Shown piece by piece: positions 1 through 10,999 of a DNA stretch of 64,000 nt. The stretch comes from Octodonta nipae (taxonomy: Eukaryota; Arthropoda; Insecta; Coleoptera; Chrysomelidae): contig CM067219.1 in the NCBI GenBank assembly GCA_034190945.1, positions 41,986,031 to 42,050,030 on the forward strand, read 5' to 3'. The number at the start of each line of letters is the position of its first letter. Positions within the stretch are counted from its first letter, which is position 1. A program made the position numbers and the translations under genes. The notes beneath the pieces were generated by a model that saw only the letters and a program-made list of their open reading frames with translations, was not told where the DNA came from and did no database searches.

Positions 1-946
1 ACTATAAGGAGGAATAAAATGCCAACGAATGTGCTCTTTTGTAGCTGCGAGTTTAGTGAGTTCAATGAGAGTATTATAGGCACCTACAAAAGTGGTGGAG
101 TTATCGCAACGACCTCTTCTAGAGATGAGACGTCGAAGCGCTGCAATGAACGCTTCAGATGAGAGACTTGACACCAATTCTATGTGTATTGCCTTAGTAA
201 CCATACACACAAAGAGACAAATATAAGACTTGAGAACTTTAGCACCTCGAAGGCGAGCGAGGGTGATCGGAAAAGGGCCACCATAATCCACACCTACTTT
301 GGAGAATGGTTTAACTTCCGAAATGTGTGCAAGTGGTAAATCCCCCATACGCGGCTGCGTCGATTTGGGATGTGTACGGAAACAGCGAAAACATCGTGAT
401 GTTATTTTAGAGATTGGACGCTTAGCATTTATTATCCAGTATCTTTGGAAGAGAATATACTGAAGCGTTTGAGGTCCTGGGTGTAAATATTTTAAGTGAG
501 TATCTTCGATGATAAGTTGTGTTAGGCGGTGATTGCCAGGAAGGAGAATGGGGTGTTTTTGAGAAAATGGTATTTGGGCCTACACCAGACGACCACCACT
601 TTGAGTAAACCGTCTTTATCCAGAAACGGACTGAGCTTATAGAGAACCTTTGAAGGTCGAGAGTTTTTCTTAAGAGGCGCAATATCTTGAGAATAATGTT
701 GAGTCTGAGCAAGTTTAATGAGAGTTGACAAAGCTTTATCCAAATCAGCAGCTGAAAATGAGTCGTTCTGGGCAGATTGAGGATGACGTGAGTTGTGAAT
801 AAATCTTATAGAGTAAGAGATTATTCGGAGAATTTTCTGTAGAGATGAAAACTTATTAAGAAGATTTTCTAGAAAATTGTACTGAAGTGAGAGAGTGCAT
901 ACAAGTTTACGTTGCTCTACGGTAGTTTCAGGTATATCCTCGAGAC
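1..946 (-). pseudogene. BEL/Pao retrotransposon integrase region (partial)
   Basis: Read on the minus strand, this stretch translates as the zinc-binding N-terminus and catalytic core of a BEL/Pao integrase. A histidine/cysteine zinc region with a CFRCFR pair lies near 360-420, followed by the core start VDYGGPF near 280-300 and a later GRCDNSTTF stretch near 90-110. Integrase inserts the cDNA into host DNA. The frame runs off the left edge of the window, so the C-terminal part and the 3' LTR are missing here. It lies directly downstream (minus-strand sense) of the RT/RNase H region at 1005-2767 and belongs to the same polyprotein. Reading is interrupted by stops and frame changes, so it is a relic. 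The family call rests on the neighbouring BEL-type RT and protease. Confidence 0.75.
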
Positions 947-1004
947 ATGGAAGAACCTCAGGAGACCACTGGGATTCCGGAAGAGAGAGCCATGACGGTC
1001 CCGG

Positions 1005-2228
1005 CTACCATAAGGAACTCTCGGCAAGAGTTTGAGGTAATAGTGCTCGAGAAGCAGGATCGGCAGGATTTTCTTCAGATCGCACATAGCGCCATTGAAA
1101 TGGAGCCAGTCTTTCTTGAATTTGAGTTACCCGGTTGGAAGCAAATGTAACCCATCGGTGAGGAGAACTTCTTATCCAAACCAAGGCAACAGTAGAATCC
1201 GAGTAGGCCGTGATCGATGAAAATTCAAGCTTTCTGCCTAGAGAATCTTTTACGACGACTAATAACTCTGAGAGAAGTAGAGCAGCACACAATTCTAGTC
1301 GAGGGACAGAAATTGTCTTGAGTGGAGCAACACGCGATTTACTACATATAAAATGACAGCAATATTTGTTGGAAGATGACTCAAGACGAAGATAAACAAC
1401 TGCAGCGTATCCCCTTTCCGAAACATCAGCAAATCCATGCAACTGTGCGGAACAAAAAGGAAATGTGAGAACTAGTCGAGGAATGTGAACTTGAGAGAGA
1501 ACGTCTATTTGAGAACATATAGTAGTCCACTTATGAATGATAGAAGCATCAGGAGTAGCATCCCAATCAATACCACTAGCCCATAATTGCTGAATAATTA
1601 ATTTCATTGAGAGAGTAAGGGGTGTTAGAAATCCTAATGGGTCAAAGCTTCGTGCTAATTCTGAAAGTATTGAGCGTTTGGTGCATAAGTTATTAAATGC
1701 ATGAACCTTAAAACAAAAATGGTCTTGAGAAGGATTCCATTGGAGTCCGAGAATTTTTACTGTCTGGTTAAAATCGAGATCGAAATCCAGAGAAAGAGCC
1801 TCAGAATGAATCTGCGAAGCGGGCAAATAAGAAAATAGAGCAGGTTTATTACTAGCCCATTTACGCAGCTCAAACTGACCTTTTTGGAGTAGAGATATCA
1901 ATTCTTTCTGGAGTTGAAGAGCATGGGAGATAGAATCTGCACCAGTACAGATGTCATCTACATAAACATCATTTGATATGATCTCAGATGCTTCGGGGTA
2001 GTCATCCTTATACATATGAGCAAGATGGAATAGAGTACGTATTGCTAAATACGGAGAAGAACTAACTCCATAAGTAACAGTCACTAATTGATAATCCTGA
2101 ATAGGGGTATCCTGAGAGAAACGCCACAAAATACGTTGGTTATCTCGATGATGTTCATCGATGAGAATGTGACGGAACATCTGCCTTATGTTGGCTGTGA
2201 AGCATACTGCATAGAGTCTGAAGCGCAA
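1005..2228 (-). pseudogene. BEL/Pao pol: reverse transcriptase C-terminal half and RNase H region
   Basis: This 407-codon open stretch encodes the RT palm of a BEL/Pao element. The catalytic YVDD appears in a NDVYVDDICTGAD context, preceded by YGVSSSPYLAIRTL, which is typical of Pao-type RTs. It continues through the ARSFDPLGFLTPLTL region of the Pao 'peptidase A17' family into an RNase H-like segment (FADVSERGYAAVVYLR, then AYSDSTVALVWI and ENPADPASR). RT copies the element RNA and RNase H removes the template. It overlaps the upstream RT fragment at 2186-2767 in another frame, so a frameshift lies near 2190-2230. The open reading frame is long for such an old insertion, but the polyprotein as a whole is broken. 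Confidence 0.9.
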
Positions 2229-2767
2229 AAAATCGAGATTATGTTCTGCTGTAACTTGGCACGGGAGAGTAGGATGTCATTAAGAGACACTCCTTGAGTA
2301 TCAACAGCAGAAGCATCGAAGACAACTCTAAATTTGGAGCTAGTAGGAGCTATAGCATGATGCGAAAGGTAATAACTGGGTTGAGATATTTCGAGGCTGG
2401 GTATTAATTCCATGTAACCAGAGTTCAAATAATCTTGCATGAAGTCCTTGTAGCGTTCATACAGAACAGAGTCCTTTAACATCCTCCGTTCCAGGGACAA
2501 GAATCTTTTGAGAGCTACATCACGAGATCCTTGGAAGTGAAAGTGTGAATGTTTAAAGGGTAATTCGACAGTGAACCTCCCTGTGGATATACGAGAAATA
2601 GTACGAGAAAAGAGCTCCTCTGACTGTTTATCCTCCAAAGAAATTGCTGGCAATTTTGGAACCTGATCTAAGTCCCAAAAGCGCTTTACAGAGTCTTCTA
2701 GTGAAATACAGTTATAAGAGTGCTCACTGAGACGGAAGGAAAGTCTACCTTTCCAATGAGAATCCAT
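2186..2767 (-). pseudogene. BEL/Pao pol: linker and N-terminal reverse transcriptase
   Basis: A 193-codon stretch carries the conserved linker after the BEL protease (SVKRFWDLDQVP, then the region RFTVELPFK) and the first RT blocks (YYLSHHAIAP, then FRVVFDASA, then SLNDILL). This is the usual order in Pao polyproteins. It continues from the protease frame at 2698-3110 and hands over to the frame at 1005-2228 near 2200, where it breaks. On its own it cannot make a working RT. The family call is firm because FRVVFDASA and the downstream YVDD region are hallmark BEL/Pao motifs. Confidence 0.88.
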
Positions 2768-3170
2768 CCCAGAGTAGTTTCCAAGGCGACAGGGCCACCG
2801 AATGGGGATTGCAAGATATTACCCTTCCACAATGCAACAAACATATCAGCACCTAAGAGCATATCTACTGGACGAGAAATATTAAACTGAGGATCGGCGA
2901 GTTTTAAATGATTGAAATCTTTGAAATAGTCCAATGGGATATCCGATGAGGGCATATCAGAGGAAATTTGAGGTAAGACCACAGCATCAAAATCGAAAAC
3001 TGGAGTCATAGCTCCGCGAGGCCGAAGCATACAAGAAACAATATGTGAGGATTGAGTATTTATTCTGCCCACACCTCCAATACTAAGAGGTGTAGTGCGC
3101 TTGAATAATCACGAATATGTCACGTTATCTGCAGAGAAAGAAATAAGAAGAAAATCGACAGTCTCAGTAC
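2698..3170 (-). pseudogene. BEL/Pao pol: protease region (DUF1758-like, C-terminal part)
   Basis: The minus strand encodes the second half of a BEL aspartic protease: the TTPLSIGGVG segment, then LADPQFNISRPVDMLLGAD, then GPVALETTLGWILIGK. The GWILIGK ending is characteristic of the protease/RT junction in BEL elements. The first half with the catalytic aspartate is not readable: upstream of about 3110 a stop interrupts the frame, and homology fades near 3170. The gag of what looks like the same element is nearly 4 kb away (7020-8021), so sequence between the two has been replaced by other insertions. Confidence 0.8.
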
Positions 3171-3174
3171 CTGT

Positions 3175-4889
3175 TACCCTGATCAGTATTTAGGGGGAGC
3201 CAACCCATGTTTTCTTAACAGGGTGGTTCACCTCCAATCCTCTTGGGTATGTATATGCCTGTTAATATTATTAAATTTGATCGAGCTAGTCAGCAAAAAA
3301 CCTAGATAAAGGTCCTTAGGTGAAATGATGTTTGGCATTAAACACTGGATATAGGCAAGGGCCCATACTTGAAAATTATTCTCTTGCTTGTACGCAAATT
3401 TGGATTTTTGATGTTTTTGGTTGCGAATCAGAACTCAATGCTCAATTAGGTATATATCGTAATAATTTGTTTTTAATAGCGTTTATAGTGCTATAAGCAT
3501 TTAGGTTCCTAATCACCATGCCTCTCTGTTCTGCCAGTCATTGTCCGCTAGATATATTTCTGACATGGATTTGGATAGCCCCTATAACCATGCTGTGGGT
3601 AGTCAACCCGGTTTTTTTTTCCAAAATGCCCATTCTGAGATTATTTTAGGGAGTCCTTCGCCCCTTCTCCATTCGCTTTATCTAGCCTTAACAAACCAGT
3701 TGTTGCTTTTCTGTCTTCTACTGACGATTTTTCCCATTTCTACTGCATACTATATTTTTTAGTTGTGCGAGATTTGTAAAATTCAGAACCATACATAACT
3801 ACCGACCCTAATATAATAGTGTCTATTCCCTTTTGTTTTTGTTTTTTTTGTTTATCTTCCCATTACTAATGAATATAATATTTAATATAAAGATTGTGCC
3901 AAATATAAAAATTTATAGACCCGACTATATCAAATTTTATTTCAAAAGGTTGGTATTTGTGCATATGTCATAAAGTAACAATAAGTGTTAAAAATGGAGG
4001 ACAAACGAAACCTGTTTTAAAAATTGACAATTTGCCAAAATTAAAGAAAATTAACATAAAGAAATAAAAAGGAGAACAAGTTCGAAACGGCTGTTATACG
4101 TTGAATGATATAGTTCTCAATATGTGGATAAATATCTGTATATATATTTACTTTCGTGTTTTTATATAAAACACTCGAACCAACTGTCAAGAGTATGGTA
4201 TATGTTATAGCATAGTATGCCTTATAAGTATATACTTAAATTACTCACTAGACGGTAGATGTCACCGACATCTATTAGGTTCACTGACTGTTGTCTTACT
4301 GATGTGTTTTACATCCAAGTATTTCACTTTAGAACTTGTCATTCAATTGAATGATATAGTTCTAAATATGTGGATATATATCTGTATATATATTTTCATC
4401 TTTTGGGTATTCTTCCTGGTGGTGAATTTCTTTCTGAGTATTTTAGTCTAATTTTCCAAACTTGAGCCATCCATTTCATTTAAATTTTCATTTCAGTATT
4501 TTATTATGTTCATTCAATGTCTAAGGATTAATTTTTGAGTCGATTTCTTAGTGTTTCTCCATATATGAACTATTTATAATTGTTTATTGATGTAAAAACA
4601 CACAAATCAAATTAGATGAATTATTTGATCTTTAACTTTTCATTGATTATTGCATTGTATTTCTTTCTTTGACGAAGATTGAACAATATTTATAGTTATG
4701 GAGACTTCTGTAGCACATTAGACAGTTTTCCGAATAGTACCTGTCATAAACTTCTTTAGGCTAATTTTCGTTAAATTCCGTAATTTGTTAAGGATGATCA
4801 TTTACATGGTACTCATCATTTTTATATGGTCTTGGTATTATACCCACTGGTTTCAGCAGCTTATTTTGGTAAAGTTTTTTTAGAGGTAT
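3175..4889. other. AT-rich stretch without a recognised gene
   Basis: No coding match was found. It separates the two parts of the BEL element and contains a direct repeat of about 50 bp (4101-4152 and 4344-4394, sharing GAATGATATAGTTCT and the downstream ATGTGGATA). The longest open stretch (3541-3762, plus) shows no recognisable domain and is probably chance. Confidence 0.5.
4101..4394 (+). repeat. Pair of ~50-bp direct repeats
   Basis: The segments at about 4101-4152 and 4344-4394 read almost identically through GAATGATATAGTTCT, ATGTGGATA and a TCTGTATATATATTT tail. They are 243 bp apart. They may be remains of a tandem repeat or of two copies of a small element. Confidence 0.6.
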
Positions 4890-5325
4890 AGGACTTTAAG
4901 TTGGCAACATTCCATAACCGGTGGCCATCTTGTCAGCTGTCAAGTGATTTATGTTTAGTTTGGTTTGGCATTTCATCATGAATAGACTGACGCCTGAACA
5001 ACGCTTCCAAATTGTGCATAATCGTCCATCAGAGCAATTAATTCGATTAACTATGCAACGTTTTTGCACCACGTTTACTCTAAATAATAATACGCATCCA
5101 TTGCTGCTGTAAAACGTAGCGTAGAGGAAAACCCGAATCAGTCTATCCGCCATCGTGCACAGGAATTGGATATGTGTCCATCCACATTATGGAAGATTTT
5201 GCGGAAAAATCTTGGTCTGCGTGCTTACAAAATTGAACTCGTGCAAGAATTGAAGCCACACGATCACCTAGCAAGGCGTACATTTGGTGAATGGGCCCAA
5301 AACAAGATTGCCGTTAATCCCTATT
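4885..5325 (+). pseudogene. Mariner/Tc1-type transposase N-terminal relic
   Basis: From the ATG at 4978 the plus strand begins MNRLTPEQRFQIV, the start of a very widespread insect IS630/Tc1/mariner transposase. After an internal deletion and frameshift the sequence resumes with NPNQSIRHRAQEL, CPSTLWKILRK, LGLRAYKIELVQELKP and FGEWAQ. These are the two helix-turn-helix DNA-binding domains and the linker towards the catalytic core. The preceding 90 bp resemble the element's leader. The copy stops abruptly near 5325, where the next repeat begins with AACCGACTTCC. No catalytic residues remain. Confidence 0.75.
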
Positions 5326-5328
5326 TTT

Positions 5329-6735
5329 AACCGACTTCCAAAAAGGAGGAGGTTATCAATTCGAATGTTGTTACCTGATTTCTTCTCCTGTGGTGCACCG
5401 TTTTGAATGAATATGGTCGAATAGAGTAGAATTGGTGAAACTTCAAATTTTAGAAAAGAATTCTATTGGTAAAGTGATAAAATTGTGAATGAACACATGC
5501 GTGCATGGAAATCGACCAATATCCCTAATATTTTAGTTGAATAACTCCTTATGGATGTGTACGTTTAATCTATTAAGGAAGATCCTTAGGTGATCTCATA
5601 TACTTTTCTGCGACGTGCAACTTGCAGTTTTGCAGATAATCGCCGAAAATTCCATTCTGAAAAATTTCATCGAAATGACATAACAGACATTTCCTCATAA
5701 ATATTTTAATTCCAACGTAATAGTGCGGTAATTTTAGGCACTGAAAGTTTTAAGCGAATTTGAAAATTTTCTATGTACATTTCAACCATATAGGTAGTAA
5801 AGCATAGTATTTTCGGCGAGTACCAAGCTCGTTTTGTTTGTATACCAGGTAAATACCTATTTAAATGCAAAATTTTGCGAAGACGGTGATTCTCCCGTAA
5901 TAGAAAATGGACAACACATGTGGTACTTGGTGGCCTATAGACAGGGTGTTTAGTTATAGCTGGTGGCAGAAGGAGTTGCATTTATATGAAAATTGAAATA
6001 TAGGACGGACTAGAATGATAGTGGCCCGTAGGCAGCCGTATATACTGGTTAATATAGGGTGGACGCCTATAAGCATAAAGTGTGGAGAGGAATTAATATT
6101 ACACAGGGCGATAACAGTTAAAATTAAATAATTTATGGGGTAGCGTTATATACTATGGTTGAAATATAGGACGGATTTGACTCCGTAAATATAGGATGGA
6201 TTCTACTCTGTCCTATACTTTACAGAAGACAGCTAACAAATGATCCGTAGTCGTATGTACAGGATGGTGGTACATATTGGAGTGGAATTATCTATAGTTA
6301 TACAGGGTTGTCAAAAAAGTTGAAGAAAAGTTACATGGCGTAGTCCATAAGGCATAAATATATTTTGGGCTTATTAAGTCAACGCGTACTGGTACATTTT
6401 GTTCGTAAAGATTTACCTGTCAATTTAAATGATAAATTATCATTGTGTAATGTTGAGGCTTTCGATGTTACCTGGTTCTGTCTATTAAGGTTATACATAG
6501 AAAATAAAGAATGAAAACTACCTGAGTTCAAAAAAACTAAAAAGTTGAAAATAAAACATTTTTAAAAAAATATAACCGACTTCTACCTATAACTAAAAAG
6601 CTAAAAATAATTATATCAAAATACTCTAGCAAATAAATAACACATTCAATGTTGTAAGGTACCTACCCAGGAAGTAACAAATGTAAACATTAAAAGGTGC
6701 TCATTCTGTACAAATTAATTACCTACCAATCTAGC
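5329..6735. repeat. AACCGACTTC-type dispersed repeat, copy A
   Basis: It starts with AACCGACTTCCAAAAAGGA and ends in a stretch ending TACCTACCAATCTAG next to GGTGCCAAGC. Most of it recurs at 9420-10640, about 4 kb away in the same orientation. Inside are several degenerate repeats built on TATACAGGATGGTTGAAATATAGGGTGGA. No coding capacity is seen. The ends are inverted (AACCGACTTC / GAAGTCGG), which suggests a non-autonomous DNA element, but the family is not identified. Confidence 0.65.
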
Positions 6736-7019
6736 GGTGCCAAGCAACAATCAAGTTTGCGCAGTAGATGAGTTGATGCTGAGGCATCAGGTAAAACATG
6801 CAAAAGAGTATAGATGCATTGCGAGAACATTTTCTACAGCCGTAATTTGTATGAGGAGCATCGAGAAGATGTTATGCTATATATTACTAAGCAAGTTTGT
6901 GCACATGGAGTACGAGTGATAGCAAATCTATCATGAGGAGATTTTGAGTAGAAACTCATAGGCACATTATGATATGCGGTGAATGCGGTGTGCTGTTACA
7001 TAATGGACAGATGATGTAA
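6736..7019. other. Spacer between repeat A and BEL gag
   Basis: No recognised feature. The short open stretch at 6737-6919 has no domain signature. Confidence 0.4.
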
Positions 7020-8021
7020 CTAGAGAATTGAGATCGAGAAATTTATGACATATGTACTGGCAGAATTATTTTTTGATGTTTTAAAACGGGGAGAATGAAC
7101 TTTAGCTGTAGTAACAGCACCGGGGGAAGTGTGGATAATATTGAGAGAATCCAGAGCGGCGCGTTGCCTCTCCAAGTAATTCAGCAAAATATCAAAGTAT
7201 AGGTCTTCAAGTTCCGAAGCGCAGTCTCGCTCAAACCTCAGAGCGGTATCTGAGTCGAGTCGTTCGAACAGCATTGTGAAGAGAATGAAGTCCCATTGCT
7301 TCACAGGAAAGCCCATATTTTCCAAAACAGAAAGGTTTTCACTAAAAACATCAACTAGCTCTCTGAGTCCTTGAGAACTGGAGAGTTTTTTAGATCGAGA
7401 AATAGCCTGCCAATAAGAGTTAGCAACTAACCGCATATGCGCATAGCGCTTGCGCAATGAATTATAAGCAACTAAGTAATTATCACCTGTCAAGGGAGAG
7501 GATTTTAAGAGTTTAAGTGGAGCGCCATGAACCAAGCCCATTAAGTAATTAAATTTGTCGACATTTGAGAGCGAGTCATTATTATGAATCAAAGAGTCAA
7601 ACATATCAATAAATGTTTGCCATTCACGGAATTCACCAGAGAAGTGTGGCATTTCTATTTTTGGGAGTTTTACATTAGTGCGAGGGATATTAGTGTTATG
7701 GGACTCAAGTGAGTCTCTAGAGTTATCAAAAAGCTGCATGTGAATAGCTTGAATGTCATAAAAACTTGTGTAGAAAGCACGAGCTATCTCGATTTGAGCA
7801 TCCAAATCGGCATTATCTTGGGCAGACATAAGAGTTTGAATGATATTATGTTGCTTATCAAAGGCTTCGCGAGTTGCTTCTAAGCGGTTGTATCTACATT
7901 TGAAGTTATTATGTATAGTTTTATCAGTAAGAGATTGCTTTGCAATGTTCAACAATTCTTCTACCATTACAATTTCAGCTTTGCGTTGAGAAATGGCAAG
8001 ATTTAATTTTCTATCCGCCAT
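7020..8021 (-). pseudogene. BEL/Pao Gag (DUF1759-like)
   Basis: A 333-codon minus-strand ORF starts at an ATG (8021) and carries the BEL Gag signature. After an N-terminal helical region comes KLPKIEMPHFSGEFREWQTF, then DKFNYLMGLVHGAP, then ENMGFPVKQWDFILF and LERLDSDTALRFE-like blocks. BEL Gag forms the particle that packages element RNA. The ORF lacks the CCHC knuckle that normally follows and ends in unrelated residues, so it is truncated at its 3' side. Its partner protease/RT lies at 1-3170 in the same orientation; the intervening region holds younger insertions. It is the longest intact BEL reading frame in the window. Confidence 0.88.
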
Positions 8022-8077
8022 TGAAGTATAAATTAATATGAGTCGAACACAAATAATAACTTAAACTGCTGAACTAA

Positions 8078-8564
8078 AGCCTAGTTCTGACTGTGCTAGT
8101 AATTTAGTCAAGTGGCGAGTAATTTAGTAACTATCCGTGTCTGAACAACGAAAATTTAGTCGAGTAGTTTAGCAAGCAATTTAGTCGATCCATTTTGTTC
8201 TATTTTTCGGTCGAGTAGCGTCCCCCACCAAGCAACACTGCTCACTGGTTCATCGGCTAAACAAGTCCGAACGTTTCAATAAGTCGAGTTCAACTACTGT
8301 TTGAGCTGTGGAGTTATTAGCTATCGTTTTGTTGGTTAGGTATTGTAAAAATGTCGTTTCTTTGGAATGAAGAAACAACCTAAAATTTGTTTTCAAATAT
8401 CTAGAATATGAGTGCGTATGGAATATTAAGTTGCAGGTTTTTCCACTTGCAGAATTCACTAAACTTGTATACTGCACTCGAACGCAGTACGAACGTTTTT
8501 AGGGCAGTAATCATTGGAATAACTCGCCACTCGACTAAACTACTAGCGTAGTCTGAATTAGCCT
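8078..8564. mobile_element. Harbinger-type MITE with TAA target duplication
   Basis: A 487-bp non-coding element has imperfect terminal inverted repeats of about 48 bp. The left end starts AGCCTAGTTCTGAC and the inverted right end AGGCTAATTCAGAC; both continue through GCTAGTA/GTTTAGTC to GTGGCGAGT. It is flanked on both sides by TAA (8075-8077 and 8565-8567). A 3-bp TWA duplication is the hallmark of PIF/Harbinger elements. It sits in the leader between the BEL gag start and the candidate 5' LTR, so it is younger than the BEL copy. Copies of a TTTAGTCGAGTAG-like motif recur inside. Confidence 0.8.
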
Positions 8565-9034
8565 TAAGCGAATCAAATTAAAAAACAACAAATATTGAAA
8601 ATTAATACGAGTTAATTATTTGAGAGCAGCATTTATGAACTCCACTGTACACTAACATTACAATTACTAGATTTAAAGAGAAAAATATCAATTACTGTAA
8701 ATTAATATTCACCAAAATTAATAAACTACAAGTTTATAGAGACAGACTGTATATCTGTATCATAAATACGATGCGAATGAGTGGCAAATTCCTTAAATGA
8801 CAAAAAATATCCCGTAAACATCGACGAACTAAACGAGTTTTTATTATTAAAATAAACAAAACGGCGATCCATTCAAAATTAAACTAGTGCAATGTTAAGA
8901 GATTACAATTATTATTTTATAATTGCGAGTAATGTATTAATAAATATTTGAGGATATCGAGAAATTAATATGAGTATTTACGAAAATGCAAAATAAATAG
9001 AGTTAATGAGGTTAAAGTTTACAAAGAAATATTA
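8565..9034. other. AT-rich stretch upstream of BEL gag
   Basis: Probably BEL 5' leader and/or insertions. No coding match and no clear primer-binding site were recognised. Confidence 0.35.
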
Positions 9035-9420
9035 TAATTCAACCTTGTCTTTGTAAGTGACGCTTGCGTGTTGATTTGTAGACATGCGTATTATCTGACC
9101 CTGAGATGTGTGGAAATAATAGGCGGGAAACAAATAGAATGGGCTTAACCCTGGGTTTTTAGGCACAACTAGAGAGTTTATACTGTTAGGCAATGCGCAC
9201 TCACGAGGGGGTTTACAATAAGTGAGTAATAGCTGCACACGCACTTTGGAGTTTGGGGTTGCCCTAGCGAGCCTTTTTTGCCTTGAGAGTTTCAGGAGAG
9301 GTCCGTACTGGACGAAAGGCAAATAGCAAGTCTCTCTTCTTCTTCTTACTGCGATTGCGCTAAGGCAGAGAGTTTTTTCCAAGCAATTGAGAATATACAT
9401 ATGTAAGTATAAAGGCTGTC
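9035..9420 (-). repeat. Candidate BEL 5' LTR or leader
   Basis: This block is less AT-rich than its flanks. In the same orientation as the gag it reads like an LTR: a TTTATAC box near 9400, a CT-rich stretch and a TTCCCGCC segment, ending about 1 kb upstream of the gag start. The 3' LTR lies outside the window, so boundaries cannot be checked by self-comparison. Confidence 0.3.
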
Positions 9421-10640
9421 TCTTTTAAACCAAATGCAAATGCCCATTTAAATGCACATTTTTCCATTTTGCAAAGACGGTGCTTTTGGTTGTCACATTC
9501 TCCCGGCCTAATAGAAAATTCAGTGACCCATGTCAAACTTTACTGCTATTTGGTGCGTTTATAGACAGGATGTTTAGTTATAGCAAACAAAATCACAAAG
9601 TAAAGTGATAGAATGAGTTGCATTTATATGAAGATTGAAATATAGGACGGACTAGAATGATAATGGCCCGTAGGCAGCTGTATATACAGGATGGTTGGAA
9701 TATAGGGTGGACTGGACGTTTATGGTATAAAAATGTTGAAAAAAATGTGAAATTAAAATTATATAGGGTGATTAAAAAACTGTTATATGATGTGGACATA
9801 AGCAAATCATATACAGGATGGTTGAAATATATGCTGGAGTTGAATTATATTTACACAGTGTGATTAAAAAATTATTTATTTTATAGCCCATAAGAAGTTG
9901 CATAAAGTGTGGAGAGGAATTAATGTTACACAGGGCGATAATATAAAATGTTAAAAATTAAATAATTTATGGGGTAGCCCACAAGGAGTTATATACTATG
10001 GTTGAAATATAGGACTCCGGACGGAGTACATTTGTTAGCTGCCTTCTGTAAACTATAGGACTATAGTTTACAGAAGGCAGCTAACAAATGTATGCTTGTC
10101 CGTGGGCAGTCGTATGTACAGGATGGTTGGTAAATAGGGTGGTGTGGAATTATCTATAGTTATGCAGGGTTGTCAAAAAAGTTGGAAAAAGGTTACATGG
10201 CGTAGTCCATAAGGCATAAATATATTTTGGGCTTATTAAGTCAATACGTACTAGCACATTTTGTTCGTAAAGATTTACTGGTCAATTTAAATGAGAAAGT
10301 ATCATTGTGTAATGTTGAGATTTTCGATGTTACCTGGTTCTGTCTATTAAGGTTATACATACAAAATAAAAAATAAAGAATGAAAACTACCTGAGTTAAA
10401 AAAAAACTAAAAAGTTGAAAATAAAACATTTTTATAAAAAATATAACCGACTTCTACCTAAAACTAAAAAGCTAAAAATAATTATAACAAAATACATACA
10501 ATTCTAGCAAATAAATAACACATTCAATGTTGTTAGGTACCTACCCAGGAAGTAAAAAATGTAAATATTAAAAGGTGCTCATTCTGTACAAATTAATTAC
10601 CTACCAATCTAGTATATTTTTGAAGTCGGTGCCAAGCAAC
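9421..10640. repeat. AACCGACTTC-type dispersed repeat, copy B, with internal minisatellite
   Basis: Largely the same sequence as 5700-6735, in the same orientation. It contains several units of about 110-150 bp built around TATACAGGATGGTTGAAATATA and AGGGTGGA. The right end again shows ATATAACCGACTTCTACC, then CCAGGAAGTAA, ATTACCTACCAATCTAG and a terminal TTTTTGAAGTCGGTGCC. It differs from copy A by a perfect hairpin at 10027-10092. No coding capacity. Confidence 0.65.
10027..10092. repeat. Perfect 32-bp inverted repeat with 2-nt spacer
   Basis: Arms 10027-10058 and 10061-10092 are exact reverse complements (TACATTTGTTAGCTGCC... facing ...GGCAGCTAACAAATGTA), separated by GA. The homologous place in copy A (near 6220-6240) has this sequence once only, so the palindrome arose in copy B. 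Confidence 0.95.
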
Positions 10641-10704
10641 AATCAAGTTTGATGAATTAGTACATAAGTACGCAATGAAGGACTTTAGATTTGCTAAGCA
10701 AGTA

Positions 10705-10998
10705 GTGAGGTGTTCCCTCCCATGAGGCCAAATCACAAATGTATCATCTACATATCGCCACCATAAACTGGGTTTAAGAGTTGTTGTTCTTAGTGCCAAC
10801 TCCTCAAAGTTCTCCATAAAAAGGTTCGCTATAACTGGTGAGAGTGGCGATCCCATTGGAGCTCCTTCCACTTGTTTGTATCGTTGGTTCTGGTAAACAA
10901 AATAGGTGTTCATCAGACAGTGTCTTGTTAAGTCTACAAGGTGTTGAGGTGGTTTGTATTTTTCTATTATGATATCCAAGGCTTCGTCGATAGGGATC
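10705..10998 (-). pseudogene. PLE family I reverse transcriptase core (inverted segment)
   Basis: The minus strand encodes the PLE RT palm: IPIDEAL, KYKPPQHLVDLTRHCL, then YKQVEGAPMGSPLSPVIANL (motif B), then WWRYVDDTFVIWPHGREHL with the catalytic YVDD. PLE reverse transcriptases are related to telomerase and prime on nicked target DNA. The open stretch runs to 10593, but residues after GREHL are unrelated flank. It faces away from the rest of the element, so it cannot be translated with the GIY-YIG domain. Motif residues are intact, so the copy is fairly young. Confidence 0.88.
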
Positions 10999-10999
10999 A

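Noticed and set aside
3541..3762. Hydrophobic plus-strand ORF as a missing receptor exon
   Set aside because: It lacks splice signals in phase and receptor motifs.
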